Both the position numbers and the translations under genes were made by a program. The notes below the pieces were generated by a model. The model had not been told where the DNA came from. It searched no databases and worked only from the letters and a program-made list of their open reading frames with translations. From contig JBDKJP010000101.1 of the NCBI GenBank assembly GCA_039796575.1, forward strand, positions 8,384-72,383: a stretch of DNA of 64,000 bases, read 5' to 3'. Of this stretch, positions 23,838 to 32,156 are shown one piece after another; position 1 is the first letter of the stretch; the number at the start of each line of letters is the position of its first letter. The stretch is from UBA668 sp039796575. Its GTDB lineage: Bacteria; Actinomycetota; Acidimicrobiia; Acidimicrobiales; Ilumatobacteraceae.

Positions 23838-24608
23838 TCAGCCGAGGAAGCGGCCGACGGTGAGGAACCCGGTGTGCGCGACCATGCGGTGGTCGGGGCG
23901 CACGGCCTGGCCCTCGATGTGCCAGCCACGGTGCAGCACCTCGAGCGTGCGGGTGCCGCTCCAGGCCCGGTTGGCCATGGCCTCGCGGGTCTGTGACGCC
24001 TGGGTGATGCTGGGCGTGTAGGCCACGAGGATGCCGCCGGGGCGCAACGCCTCGCAGGCGTGCGGCACGACGCGCCAGGGCTCGGGCAGGTCGAGCACCA
24101 CACGGTCGACGTCGCGCTCGTCGATGCCCTCGTAGCAGTCGCGCAGGTGCGTGTCGTAGCGGCCGAGCGCGTCCTCACCGAGGAACGCCTTCACGTTCGC
24201 GCGGGCACGGTTGAGGAAGTCCTCGCGCAACTCGTAGCCGACGATCTCGGCGCCGTAGCGCAGCATGGTCATGCTCAGCGCGCCGGAACCGATGCCGCTC
24301 TCGAGCACGCGCACGCCGGGGCCGATGTCGGCGAGCATGCAGATCGGCCCGAGGTCCTTCGGGTAGATGACCTGCGCGCCGCGCGGCATCTCGAGCACGA
24401 AGTCCTCCAGCGTGGGTCGCAGCGTGATGTACGACGCGCCACGGGTGCTCTTGATGGTGATGCCCTCGGGCTTGCCGACGATCTCGGCGTGCGGGATGAG
24501 GCCGGCGTGGGTGTGGAACTCGGCACCCTCGGCGAGGGTGATGAGGTAGCGGCGCTGCTTGTTGTCGAGCATCAGCACCTTGTCGCCGTAATCGAACGGG
24601 CGGTTCAT
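23838..24608 (-). CDS. trmI: tRNA (adenine-58-N1)-methyltransferase TrmI
   Basis: The 256-residue product has a small N-terminal beta domain (DYGDKVLMLDNKQRRYLI), then a class I methyltransferase domain. SAM-binding motif I is RVLESGIGSGALSMTMLR near residue 100. DRVVLDLPEPWRV carries the DLPxPW active-site motif of the family. It makes m1A58 in the T-loop of tRNA and acts as a tetramer. The start overlaps the stop of ttuA by four bases. The operon also contains ttuA and ttuB, whose product s2T54 in Thermus depends on m1A58, so the grouping is functionally meaningful. Confidence 0.93.
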   Translation of the reverse strand: MNRPFDYGDKVLMLDNKQRRYLITLAEGAEFHTHAGLIPHAEIVGKPEGITIKSTRGASYITLRPTLEDFVLEMPRGAQVIYPKDLGPICMLADIGPGVRVLESGIGSGALSMTMLRYGAEIVGYELREDFLNRARANVKAFLGEDALGRYDTHLRDCYEGIDERDVDRVVLDLPEPWRVVPHACEALRPGGILVAYTPSITQASQTREAMANRAWSGTRTLEVLHRGWHIEGQAVRPDHRMVAHTGFLTVGRFLG

Positions 24609-25573
24609 CGACGTCGTCTCCCCTTGCTCAGCACCAGTTCCACCGGTACCGGATCGTGTGCGCGCGCCTTCTGCGCGGTGCGGCAGAACGCGCACAGGTC
24701 GCTCGTGGTGGGCGACCCGCACTCGGTGCAGGCCCCCAGTTCCTCTCCGGCGGCCAACGAGCGGCCCGAGAGCAGCGGCGCCATGCTGTCGAGGAAGTTC
24801 AGGTAGAACGCCGCCTTCGAGCCCGGCGACTCGGCCTCGATGGCGTTGAGCGCGGCCTTGTAGGCGAGGTGCTTGTTGCCGACGGCCATGGGGCACTCGT
24901 CGACCAGGTAGTCGATGCCGCGCACCACGCACCACGCGGCCATCTCGCGCTCGGTGAGGCGCACGAGCGGCTTCACCTTCTTCGGGAAGCCGTTGCGCGC
25001 GGGCAGCACGGGCAGCTGACGCGACAGGTACTCGACGTCCCAGCGCAGCGTGTTGCCGAACAGCACCGCTGCCTCGTCGTCGAGGTTGTGACCGGTGACG
25101 AGCACGGTGTAGCCGCCGTCGAGGGCCGCCTTGTCGAACAGGTGGCGCTTGCTGGTGCCACAGGCGCTGCACGGCACGCGCTTGGTTGCCTTCGCCGCGG
25201 TGGGGATGTCGTAGCCGTACTCGCTGCGCAGGTCGATGGTGATGAGGTGCAAGCCACGCTCGGCGGCGAAGTTCTTCGCGTACTCCCCCGACACGTCGCT
25301 GTACTCGCCGATGCCGAGGCCGATGTACAGGCCGTCGGCCTGGTAGCCGAGGTCGACCAACAGGTCCCACACGGCCAGGCTGTCCTTGCCGCCCGACACG
25401 GCCACGAGGATGCGGTCGTCCTTGGAGAGCATGTCGAACTTCTCGATGGCCTTCACCACCTGCCGACGGCACAGCTCGAGGAAGTGCTCGGCGCAGAAGT
25501 TCGCGTTGTGGCGCGGCAGGTCGATGACGGCCGGCTCCTTGCACACCCGGCACTTCGACGCGACGGCGACCAT
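24605..25573 (-). CDS. ttuA: tRNA 2-thiolation enzyme, TtuA/Ncs6 type
   Basis: The product is 322 residues. An N-terminal zinc finger (CRVCKEPAVI plus FCAEHF) precedes the PP-loop motif VAVSGGKDSLAVWDLL near residue 60. VPCSACGTSKRHLF and a later CP in VDECPMAVG provide the cysteines that hold the [4Fe-4S] cluster in TtuA. A C-terminal zinc finger (CTECGSPTTSDLCAFC) completes the family layout. It activates a tRNA uridine by adenylation and replaces oxygen by sulfur. In Thermus the target is T54, with TtuB as sulfur donor; the ttuB neighbour supports the same role here. Ncs6-type U34 thiolation is the alternative. Confidence 0.85.
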   Translation of the reverse strand: MVAVASKCRVCKEPAVIDLPRHNANFCAEHFLELCRRQVVKAIEKFDMLSKDDRILVAVSGGKDSLAVWDLLVDLGYQADGLYIGLGIGEYSDVSGEYAKNFAAERGLHLITIDLRSEYGYDIPTAAKATKRVPCSACGTSKRHLFDKAALDGGYTVLVTGHNLDDEAAVLFGNTLRWDVEYLSRQLPVLPARNGFPKKVKPLVRLTEREMAAWCVVRGIDYLVDECPMAVGNKHLAYKAALNAIEAESPGSKAAFYLNFLDSMAPLLSGRSLAAGEELGACTECGSPTTSDLCAFCRTAQKARAHDPVPVELVLSKGRRRR

Positions 25574-25770
25574 CAGCAGCCACCCGAGATGACCGGTCGG
25601 ATCTCGACCGTGTCGTCGGGGGCGAGCGCTGCGTCGCCCGGCACCAACGTGCCGTTGCGGATGACGAGGTGCGACTCGCGGGGCAGGTCGAGATGGGCCA
25701 GCAACGAGTTGACGGAGAACTTGCCGTCGAGCTCGATCTCTCGGCGCGGGTTCCGCAGGAGCACCTTCAT
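25573..25770 (-). CDS. ttuB: Ubiquitin-like sulfur carrier (TtuB/MoaD/ThiS type) ending in GGC
   Basis: The 65-residue protein has a beta-grasp pattern: MKVLLRNPRREIEL, then SVNSLLAHLDLPRESHLVIRNG. Its final residues are PVISGGC. Sulfur carriers normally end in GG, so the last Cys is extra. It might be removed by a JAMM-type protease, or the carrier could be used differently. The stop codon shares one base with the ttuA start (TGATG), which ties the pair together. A CACAAT hexamer stands 6 bases before the ATG. An E1-like TtuC/MoeB is not in the window. Confidence 0.8.
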   Translation of the reverse strand: MKVLLRNPRREIELDGKFSVNSLLAHLDLPRESHLVIRNGTLVPGDAALAPDDTVEIRPVISGGC

Positions 25771-25776
25771 CGCCCC

Positions 25777-25782
25777 ATTGTG
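25777..25782 (-). promoter_or_regulatory. Weak candidate -10 element (CACAAT) for ttuB-ttuA-trmI
   Basis: CACAAT (minus strand) is 6 bases before ATG 25770. It could give the T-loop modification genes a start separate from the three small genes upstream. Confidence 0.25.
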
Positions 25783-25805
25783 CCCGGACCGTGGCCCGAT
25801 GCGGA

Positions 25806-26072
25806 CTACCTGGCCTTGCGGATGGCCTTGCGCTCGGCCTTGGTGAGGTCGCCGAGGCCCTGCAGGCGCAGTGTCTGGCCCGACCGCAGCGGCTCGCGTG
25901 CCACCACGACCTCCTCGCGGCCGAACAGTCGGCGCAGCAGGCGCGGCGAGTACACGAACACCGCGATCACCATCCAGGTGCGGTTGCCGCCCAGGACGCC
26001 CTTCGACAACGCCTGTCGACGCAGGAGGACGCTCGGCCGGAACAGGCCGTACGCACCGACTCGACGTGCCAC
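25806..26072 (-). CDS. Small basic hypothetical protein
   Basis: The product is 88 residues from GTG 26072, three bases after the preceding gene's stop. It is rich in Arg, with a short hydrophobic stretch (WMVIAVFVY) near residue 33 and a basic C-terminus (TKAERKAIRKAR). No family was recognised. Tight spacing with both upstream small membrane-protein genes supports it as real. A peripheral or single-pass membrane protein is possible. Confidence 0.6.
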   Translation of the reverse strand: MARRVGAYGLFRPSVLLRRQALSKGVLGGNRTWMVIAVFVYSPRLLRRLFGREEVVVAREPLRSGQTLRLQGLGDLTKAERKAIRKAR

Positions 26073-26075
26073 GGG

Positions 26076-26279
26076 TCAGACCCGGCGGATCTCGACGAAC
26101 GTGGTGCGCTTGCTGCCGGCGCGGCGACCGAGGATGAAGAACACGACGAGCAGCACGACACCACCGACGACGGCGGCCGTGGCGAGGCTGTTCTTCTTGT
26201 CGTCGACCTTCGCCTGCAGGTCGGTCTGCACGGAGCGGAACTTGCCCTCGAGGTCTTCCCGGCTGATGCGTTGGGCCAT
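26076..26279 (-). CDS. Small single-pass membrane protein
   Basis: The product is 67 residues. A charged N-terminal half (REDLEGKFRSVQTDLQAKVDD) precedes one membrane helix (LATAAVVGGVVLLVVFFILG, 32-51). The tail is short and basic. It starts 3 bases after the stop of the holin-like gene. Similar small proteins are paired with holin-superfamily proteins in other actinobacteria, as far as I recall. Function is unknown. Confidence 0.65.
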   Translation of the reverse strand: MAQRISREDLEGKFRSVQTDLQAKVDDKKNSLATAAVVGGVVLLVVFFILGRRAGSKRTTFVEIRRV

Positions 26280-26281
26280 GG

Positions 26282-26716
26282 TCAGCGCTTCTCCTTGGTG
26301 AGGGGCTGCTTGTTGATGCGCGAGAACGCGAGGCTCGCCACCAGCACGCACAGCAGGAAGGCGAACAGGTACGGCAGGAGGCTGGTCCAGCGGCCGCCGA
26401 ACGTGCCGGGCCACTCGGTCTGCACCAGTCGCAGCAGGCCGAGCGTGAGCAGGCCGGTGGCGAAACCGATGAGGAGCGCACCGACGAGGCCGAAACCGAT
26501 CCACTTGCCGGCGGTCTTCAGCGGGTCGACGGTCTCCTGCAGCGCGTACTGCTTGACCATCTCGACGGTCTCGGTGAACTGCTGGCTCGTCGACGAGGGA
26601 CGCGTGCGCGACTCGCTCGACCGAGTGCCCCCACCGGAGGACGACGGGGCTGCCGCCGGCGCCGGGTCGGCGGGCGGTGCGGGGTTCAACAACGGGTCGC
26701 GCAACGAGTCGGACAC
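26282..26716 (-). CDS. Holin-superfamily-like membrane protein
   Basis: The product is 144 residues if it starts at GTG 26716; GTG 26722 is the alternative. About 60 residues are disordered and Pro/Ser-rich. Two membrane segments follow (about 75-95 and 108-130), separated by LVQTEWPGTFGGRW. The layout resembles phage-holin-superfamily III (DUF1469-like) proteins of actinobacteria, which are not phage genes despite the name. TACACA 7 bases before GTG 26716 favours that start. Confidence 0.55.
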   Translation of the reverse strand: MSDSLRDPLLNPAPPADPAPAAAPSSSGGGTRSSESRTRPSSTSQQFTETVEMVKQYALQETVDPLKTAGKWIGFGLVGALLIGFATGLLTLGLLRLVQTEWPGTFGGRWTSLLPYLFAFLLCVLVASLAFSRINKQPLTKEKR

Positions 26717-26776
26717 GGGCACATGTGTAGCACGCCGAGCACCCGTTCCCCCACCGTGTCGGCCGGTTTTCGTCGC

Positions 26777-27400
26777 CTACGAGGCGCTGAGCCGCATCTG
26801 CAGCAGGGTCTCGACGTCGTCGAGCCGCTCGCTCAGCAGGCGCAGCCGTGCTGCCGGCCCGTCGGCGCACAGCAGGTCGTACCGGTCGACCGTGCTGAGC
26901 GGGGCGAGCGCCGCGAGGTGGTACGAGGCGATCAGCGGATCGTCGCTGACGTCGTGGTTCGGGTCGCTCACCGGGTCACCGAGCTCCGATGCCAGGGCCG
27001 CGGCGCGCCGCACCCTCGGGGTGAGCTCGTCGACCATTCCTGCCAGCTCTGGCGCGTCGGGCTCGACGTCGGGCCAGTCGTCGACGTCGGCCAGCGGGTA
27101 GGGGTCGTCGGGCAGCCACGAGGCGACGCGCACCCGGTGCGTGCCGACCGCCACGACGGCGTACCGGCCGTCGGGCAGCTCGGCGACCTGCACGATGCGG
27201 GCCACCGTGCCCACGGCTCGCCGCCGGTCGCCGCCACCCACTTCGTGGCCCTGTTCGATGAGCACCGTGCCGAACTCGTGGTCGACCGACTCGATGCACG
27301 CCTGCACGAGCGCCCGGTAGCGGGGCTCGAAGACGTGCAGCGGCAACACACCGCCGGGCAGCAGCACGCTCCCGAGCGGAAACATCGGCAGCACGGCCAT
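26777..27400 (-). CDS. Lon N-terminal-like (LON-SB) domain protein
   Basis: The 207-residue product consists of a stand-alone Lon substrate-binding domain. MFPLGSVLLPGGVLPLHVFEPRYRALV is the characteristic start, followed by GTVARIVQV and a helical C-terminal part. There is no ATPase or protease domain. Such proteins are widespread in actinobacteria with unknown role; binding of unfolded or degron-bearing peptides is inferred from Lon. It shares one base with the dacB stop (TGATG), so it is the second gene of that unit. Confidence 0.82.
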   Translation of the reverse strand: MAVLPMFPLGSVLLPGGVLPLHVFEPRYRALVQACIESVDHEFGTVLIEQGHEVGGGDRRRAVGTVARIVQVAELPDGRYAVVAVGTHRVRVASWLPDDPYPLADVDDWPDVEPDAPELAGMVDELTPRVRRAAALASELGDPVSDPNHDVSDDPLIASYHLAALAPLSTVDRYDLLCADGPAARLRLLSERLDDVETLLQMRLSAS

Positions 27401-28851
27401 CAGCGCGGCCCCAGCTCTGCCGCCGTCGGCCCGCTCGGGTAGCTCAGCAGCACGTCGCCGAAGGCGTCCCAGATGGGCCGGTACTCCACGATCTCGGCGA
27501 TCTGCGGACCGTTGAGCAGCAGCGAGAACTCGATGGCTCCCCCGCCGTCCACCGGCACGTAGCCGCTGAGCGCCTTGGCCGCCGGCTTGCCACCGGTGCC
27601 GTCGTCGTAGTTGTAGAGCGTGCCGGTCTTGCCGCGCAGCACCCCTTCCAGCTCGGTGCCCACGAACGCGTCGGAGAGCGTGCCCCCGGCGGCACCCGCC
27701 ACCGCGAGCCCCTGTCCCACCGGATCGTCGAACGACTGGTGCTGCACGACCGCGAGCATCACGGCACAGGTGAGCCGGTTGTCGTCGGACAGGCCGGAGC
27801 CGTCGACGAGGGTGATGGCGTCAGTGGGCACGCCCCACGACTGCAGCGTGTCGGTGACCACCTTCAGGCCGGCCTCGCGAGTGCCGCCGCCACCCGCCTG
27901 CAGTCCGATCTCCTTCAGCACCATCTCGGCCGTGTTGTTGTCGGAGGTGGTGAGCATCTCGGCGAGGATGGCCGACAACGGTTGCGACGTGATGGACGCC
28001 ACCACGGCGGCGTCGGCGGGCACGGCGCCCTTCGTGGGCTGGCCGGTCACCTGCACGCCGACGTCGCGGAGGGCCTGGGTGAGCACGGTGGCGGCACCGA
28101 CGGCAGGGTCGTTCGACGACACGGTGTTCGACTCGCGGGAGTCGTCGACGAGCAGACCCGAGATCGGTCCGCCCTCGGTGAAGCGGACGTCGTCACCCCA
28201 CGACGGCGCGTACCACTCGTCGTCGTAGCGGGTCGGGTCGCCGACGACCGCACCGTCGATGCGGGTGATGCCGGCGTCACGGATGTTGGCGGCCAGTTGC
28301 TCGACCGAGGTGACGTTGAACGGCGGGTACTTGGTGTTCGGGCCCTTCCACCATTCGTTGCTCAGCACCGGGTCGCCGCTCCCGACGAACCACAGGTCGC
28401 CGGTCACCACGCCGTCCTGCACCGTGCCGCGCACCTCGGTGGTGTAGGTGAAGTCGGCGCCGAGCGCCTCGAGCGCCACGGCGGCGGTGATGATCTTCAC
28501 GTTGCTCGCCGGTCGCAGTGCCACGTCGGCGTTCTTGCTGCCCACCGGCATGCCGTCGACCGACACGGCCACGCACGACGTGTCGTCGATCTGCGGCAGG
28601 AAGCCCTCGAGTGCCGCACTGAACGCATCGAGGTTCACGCTGCGCGCCAACGTGGCCGGGTTCCGGCGCACCGAGATCACCGGCGTGGTGAGGGCCGCCG
28701 GCTCCACCACCTCGGCAGTGCTGGCGGTGGCATCGAGCTCGACCGCCTCAGGTGCACGCCCGTCGGCGAGACGCCAGCACCCACCGAGCAGCAGCGCCGG
28801 CACGAGTGCGAGCACGACCAGCGCGGGGTACGGGTTCCGCCGACGGGCCAC
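27400..28851 (-). CDS. dacB: D-alanyl-D-alanine carboxypeptidase/endopeptidase (PBP4/DacB type)
   Basis: The 483-residue protein has an N-terminal lipobox-like signal (ALVPALLLGGC). The catalytic SxxK motif is SNVK at 116-119. The SxN motif lies in TTSDNNTAEMV and the KTG motif in LRGKTGTLYN. The large insertion between SxxK and SxN is that of class C low-molecular-mass PBPs. It trims or cleaves peptidoglycan cross-links outside the membrane. The GTG start directly follows the stop of the acyl-CoA synthetase gene (TGAGTG, no gap). Confidence 0.92.
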   Translation of the reverse strand: MARRRNPYPALVVLALVPALLLGGCWRLADGRAPEAVELDATASTAEVVEPAALTTPVISVRRNPATLARSVNLDAFSAALEGFLPQIDDTSCVAVSVDGMPVGSKNADVALRPASNVKIITAAVALEALGADFTYTTEVRGTVQDGVVTGDLWFVGSGDPVLSNEWWKGPNTKYPPFNVTSVEQLAANIRDAGITRIDGAVVGDPTRYDDEWYAPSWGDDVRFTEGGPISGLLVDDSRESNTVSSNDPAVGAATVLTQALRDVGVQVTGQPTKGAVPADAAVVASITSQPLSAILAEMLTTSDNNTAEMVLKEIGLQAGGGGTREAGLKVVTDTLQSWGVPTDAITLVDGSGLSDDNRLTCAVMLAVVQHQSFDDPVGQGLAVAGAAGGTLSDAFVGTELEGVLRGKTGTLYNYDDGTGGKPAAKALSGYVPVDGGGAIEFSLLLNGPQIAEIVEYRPIWDAFGDVLLSYPSGPTAAELGPR

Positions 28852-31011
28852 TCAGGCGAGCCCTCGTCGCTGGCGGAACTGGGCGTACTGGTACAGGTGG
28901 CCGAGCGCGGTGACGGCCCGGTTGCCGCTGGCGTAGCAGAGGCGACCCGTCTCGCGCACGGCCCGCGGCCCGGCGTTGTCGGGGTCGGCCACGGCCAGCT
29001 CGGTGGCGGTGAGGATGGGCTTGTCGTAGCGCACCGACAGCTCGTGGGCCGCCTGCGCGAAGCGCTCGTCCTGGCGCTCGTGGTAGGCCACGATGCGCTC
29101 GAGGCCGTGGTCGGGGTAGAAGCGGCCTTCGCGCATCATCCGTGCCTGGTTGCTCTGGATGCCGAGGCCGAGGTACACGATGGCGTGCACGTCGGGGTGC
29201 GCGGCGATCATCTCGAGCACCTCGGGGATGGTGTCGCGCGTCTCGCCGCCGGCGCAGTCGACCGGGTTGTTGCGGCTCCAGCGCGGCGGGAGCTTCGTGT
29301 CGATCTGCGCCTGCAGGTCGGCGGGCAGCTCCATCAGTTCGATGCGCCCGTCGCGGGCGATGGCGTCGCTGGTGACCACGCCCCATCCTCCCGCAGTCGT
29401 GAGCACAATGGTGTTCGGGCCCTTCGGCAGCGGCTGGGTGGCGAACGTGGCGGCGGCCTCGAACGCCTCTTCCACGGTGGCGGCGCGGGTGACGCCGGCC
29501 TGGCGGCAGGCGCCGTCGAACACCTTGTCGTCGGCGGCGAGCGCGCCGGTGTGGCTGGCGGCAGCACGCGCACCGTTGGCGGTGGCGCCGCCCTTCACCA
29601 CCACGAGCGGCTTGCGGGCCGCGACCGATGCGAACCGGTCGAGCAGACCACGGCCGTCGACGATGCCCTCGACATAGGCGAGCGACACCGCGGTGGCCGT
29701 GTCGTCGGCGTAGAAGTCGAGGTAGTCGGCGGGCGTGACGGCGGCGGCGTTGCCGGCCGAGACGGCGCGGCTGATGCCCACGCCGGTCTGGCGGGCGTAG
29801 TTGAGGAAGCTCGACACGAAGTTGCCGCTCTGGCTGGCGACCGCGATGCGGCCGGCCGGCGGGTACGGCGCCACGATCTGCGCGCACAGGTTGGCCGGGG
29901 TGCTGACCACGCCCTGACCGTTCGGGCCGGCGAGCAGGATGCCGAGCTCGTCGGCCAGGGCCACGAGGTCGGCCTCGGCCTGGCGGCCCTCCTCCCCCGC
30001 CTCGCCGTAGCCGGCGCTGGTGAGGAACGCCGCCTTCACGCCCTTCGCCGCGCAGGCGCGCAGCAGCGCCGGGTTGGCGCTCGCCGGGGTGCACACGAAG
30101 ACGAGGTCGATCTCGCCGGCCGGCAGCGACTCGATGTCGGCGACGGTCTGCACGCCGAGCACGTCCTCGCCCTGCAGGTTGGTGCCGTACACGCCGCCCG
30201 CGTAGCCGTTGGCGAGCAGGTTGTGGAGGCTGACGAAGCCGAACTTGCCCGGGTGGGTGCTGGCGCCGGCGATGAGCACGCCACGCGGCTCGAAGAACGC
30301 CCGGAACTGCTCGTCGCTCGGACGCTGCCGCACGGCCCGCAGGGGCTCGGCAGCGGCGCCGACCTCGACCAATGCGTCGACCGCGACCGGGGTGCCGTCG
30401 GCGCGCACGATGAGCGGGTTCACGTCGACGCTCACGATGTCGGGACGCGCGGCCGCGAGCGCCGACAGGCCGAGCAGCACGGCGGCGAGCGCCGGCGCGT
30501 CGACCGCGGCCTCACCGCGGAACGCACCCAGCAGCTTCTGCGTGGCGAGCCCTTCGATCATCTCGTAGGCATCGACCTCACTGATCGGCACCGGACGGAA
30601 CTGCACGTCGGCCACGGCCTCGGCCAGCACGCCGCCCACACCGAGCATCACGTTCGCGCCGAACTGCGGGTCGCGCACCACACCGGCGATGAGCTCGCGG
30701 TTGCCGCTGATCATCGGTGCGACCAGCAGGCTCACGTCGCCGTCGTCGGGAGTGGCCTTGCCGAGCAGTTCGTCGGCCGCCGCGGTGACGGCCGCGGCGT
30801 CGCCGAGGCGCAACTTCACCAGGCCGCGCTCGGTCTTGTGCGCGATGGCGTCGCCGCACAGCTTCACCACCACGGGGAAGCCCACCTCGGCGGCGGCGTC
30901 GGCGGCGGCACCGGCGTCGCCCACCTCGTGCTCGGGGGCGATGGGCACGCCGAACTCGCGCAGCAGTGCCTTCGAAGCGGATTCGGACAGGGTGGTTCCG
31001 GTGGCGGTCAT
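28852..31011 (-). CDS. ADP-forming acyl-CoA synthetase (acetate--CoA ligase family)
   Basis: The product is 719 residues. An ATP-grasp domain comes first (about 10-215, with HKTERGLVKLRLGD and NPLIVRADG). A CoA-binding domain follows (RGVLIAGASTHPGKFGF near 240), then the succinyl-CoA-ligase-like domain with SHTGALAADDKVFD carrying the phosphorylated His. It interconverts acyl-CoA plus ADP with acid plus ATP, or makes an acyl-CoA. ATG 31011 is chosen because TACGGT is 7 bases before it; a GTG three codons upstream overlaps that hexamer. The neighbouring thioesterase and TetR gene suggest an acyl-CoA module. Confidence 0.88.
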   Translation of the reverse strand: MTATGTTLSESASKALLREFGVPIAPEHEVGDAGAAADAAAEVGFPVVVKLCGDAIAHKTERGLVKLRLGDAAAVTAAADELLGKATPDDGDVSLLVAPMISGNRELIAGVVRDPQFGANVMLGVGGVLAEAVADVQFRPVPISEVDAYEMIEGLATQKLLGAFRGEAAVDAPALAAVLLGLSALAAARPDIVSVDVNPLIVRADGTPVAVDALVEVGAAAEPLRAVRQRPSDEQFRAFFEPRGVLIAGASTHPGKFGFVSLHNLLANGYAGGVYGTNLQGEDVLGVQTVADIESLPAGEIDLVFVCTPASANPALLRACAAKGVKAAFLTSAGYGEAGEEGRQAEADLVALADELGILLAGPNGQGVVSTPANLCAQIVAPYPPAGRIAVASQSGNFVSSFLNYARQTGVGISRAVSAGNAAAVTPADYLDFYADDTATAVSLAYVEGIVDGRGLLDRFASVAARKPLVVVKGGATANGARAAASHTGALAADDKVFDGACRQAGVTRAATVEEAFEAAATFATQPLPKGPNTIVLTTAGGWGVVTSDAIARDGRIELMELPADLQAQIDTKLPPRWSRNNPVDCAGGETRDTIPEVLEMIAAHPDVHAIVYLGLGIQSNQARMMREGRFYPDHGLERIVAYHERQDERFAQAAHELSVRYDKPILTATELAVADPDNAGPRAVRETGRLCYASGNRAVTALGHLYQYAQFRQRRGLA

Positions 31012-31018
31012 CGCCGCC

Positions 31019-31024
31019 ACCGTA
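31019..31024 (-). promoter_or_regulatory. Candidate leaderless -10 element (TACGGT) for the acyl-CoA synthetase gene
   Basis: TACGGT (minus strand) is 7 bases before ATG 31011. It decides between this start and GTG 31020. Confidence 0.5.
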
Positions 31025-31059
31025 CTGTCAGGGACCCTCCATCCGCTCAGCGACGGGGC

Positions 31060-31515
31060 TCAGTGACGGGGCGTGCTCACGTTGTAGGTGAGCACGCTGC
31101 GGGCGATGAGCTTGCCGCTCGTGGCACCGATGAGCTCCGACTCGCAGAACACCGTGGTGCGGCCGCGCTTCACCACCCAACCCTCGGCGATGCCGTCCTC
31201 CTGGATGAGCGCCGACAGGTACTGCACGTGCATGTCGACCGTGCTGTAGCGGTGCTCTGCGGTGTACGCCGAACCGACGGCGGGCACCACCACGTGGTCG
31301 AGCGCACCGGCGATGGCGCCGCCGTGCACGATGCCCTGTGCCTGTTCGAGTGCGGGGCGGAAGGGCAGGCGCATGCGGCAGTAGTCGTGGCGCACCTCCT
31401 CCACCTCCAACCCGAGGAGCGTGGGGTAGAACTCGCGGTCCCACTTCCCGAACTTGCTCCACCGGGCCTGCAGGGCCTCGTCGAGCGGCTTGTACTTCGC
31501 GGCGCGGTCGGTCAC
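31060..31515 (-). CDS. Hotdog-fold thioesterase (PaaI/acyl-CoA thioesterase type)
   Basis: The product is 151 residues. GIVHGGAIAGALDHVVVPAV is the hotdog-helix motif with the HGG turn used by PaaI-type thioesterases. STVDMHVQYLSALIQED and VVKRGRTTVFCESELI follow in the usual order. It likely hydrolyses an aromatic or medium-chain acyl-CoA. The GTG start shares bases with the TetR stop (GTGA), so regulator and enzyme are cotranscribed. Confidence 0.85.
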   Translation of the reverse strand: MTDRAAKYKPLDEALQARWSKFGKWDREFYPTLLGLEVEEVRHDYCRMRLPFRPALEQAQGIVHGGAIAGALDHVVVPAVGSAYTAEHRYSTVDMHVQYLSALIQEDGIAEGWVVKRGRTTVFCESELIGATSGKLIARSVLTYNVSTPRH

Positions 31516-32126
31516 GGCGTCAACGCTGCCACGAAGAACTCCGTGATGTGCTGTCGGCGGCGCGTCAGTGCTTCGGGCGAGAGGGCGTCGGTGTCGATGA
31601 GGCCGTTGAGGAACACGGCGTCGCTGAAGTAGCTGAGCACGGCGCCGTAGCCGGACATCAGCAGCTGCGCGGGGTCGAGGCGGCGGAACACACCGGCGTC
31701 CATCTCGCGCTCGAAGAACGCCACGGCCCGGTCGAACATCGGTCGCAGCACGGCGCTCAGCTCGATGCCGAGGTGCGAGCCGCCCTCGAGTGCCTCGCGG
31801 CGCATCAGGCGCACGTACTCGGGGTTCTCGGCGAACAGGTCGAAGCCCGCCTCGATGACGAGTTCCATCTTCCGCCACCCGACCTCGGGCGCGGTGGCCA
31901 TCACGCTGAGCTTCTCCACCCAGTCGCTGAGCAGCTTCTCGAACACCTCGCCGTAGAGGATCTCCTTCGACGCGAAGTGGTGCAGCAGGCTGGGTCGGCG
32001 GATGCCGACGCCGGCGGCGATGTCGTTCAGCGAGGTGCCGTCGTAGCCGGAATCAGCGAAGCACTTGAGCGCCTCGTGGATGATGAGGTCGCGCGTCGAG
32101 ACGTGCTCCGCAGCATGATCGGCCAT
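31512..32126 (-). CDS. TetR family transcriptional regulator
   Basis: The product is 204 residues. The N-terminal HTH is typical: IIHEALKCFADSGYDGTSLNDIAAGVGIRRPSLLHHF, here broken at ADSGYDGTS and GIRRPSLLHHF, about residues 15-55. The ligand domain is helical, with no family-specific signature. It is divergent from nagA and translationally coupled to the thioesterase. Control of the thioesterase and the nearby acyl-CoA synthetase genes is inferred from position. Confidence 0.88.
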   Translation of the reverse strand: MADHAAEHVSTRDLIIHEALKCFADSGYDGTSLNDIAAGVGIRRPSLLHHFASKEILYGEVFEKLLSDWVEKLSVMATAPEVGWRKMELVIEAGFDLFAENPEYVRLMRREALEGGSHLGIELSAVLRPMFDRAVAFFEREMDAGVFRRLDPAQLLMSGYGAVLSYFSDAVFLNGLIDTDALSPEALTRRRQHITEFFVAALTP

Positions 32127-32144
32127 ACGATCCGCAGCATATGG
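32123..32144. promoter_or_regulatory. Candidate TetR operator (CCATA-N12-TATGG)
   Basis: A 5-base inverted repeat with a 12-base centre lies in the gap between the divergent TetR and nagA genes and covers the regulator's start codon. Arm length is short, so this is weak support for autoregulation. Confidence 0.3.
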
Positions 32145-32156
32145 GATGGTGGAGCG

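Noticed and set aside
26282..26716. Prophage remnant suggested by the holin-like gene
   Set aside because: No lysin, integrase or capsid gene is near, and holin-superfamily proteins of this type are ordinary actinobacterial membrane proteins.
27739..31632. Open frame of 1297 codons on the plus strand
   Set aside because: It lies opposite dacB, the acyl-CoA synthetase and the thioesterase genes and has no recognisable domain; it is a GC-driven shadow.
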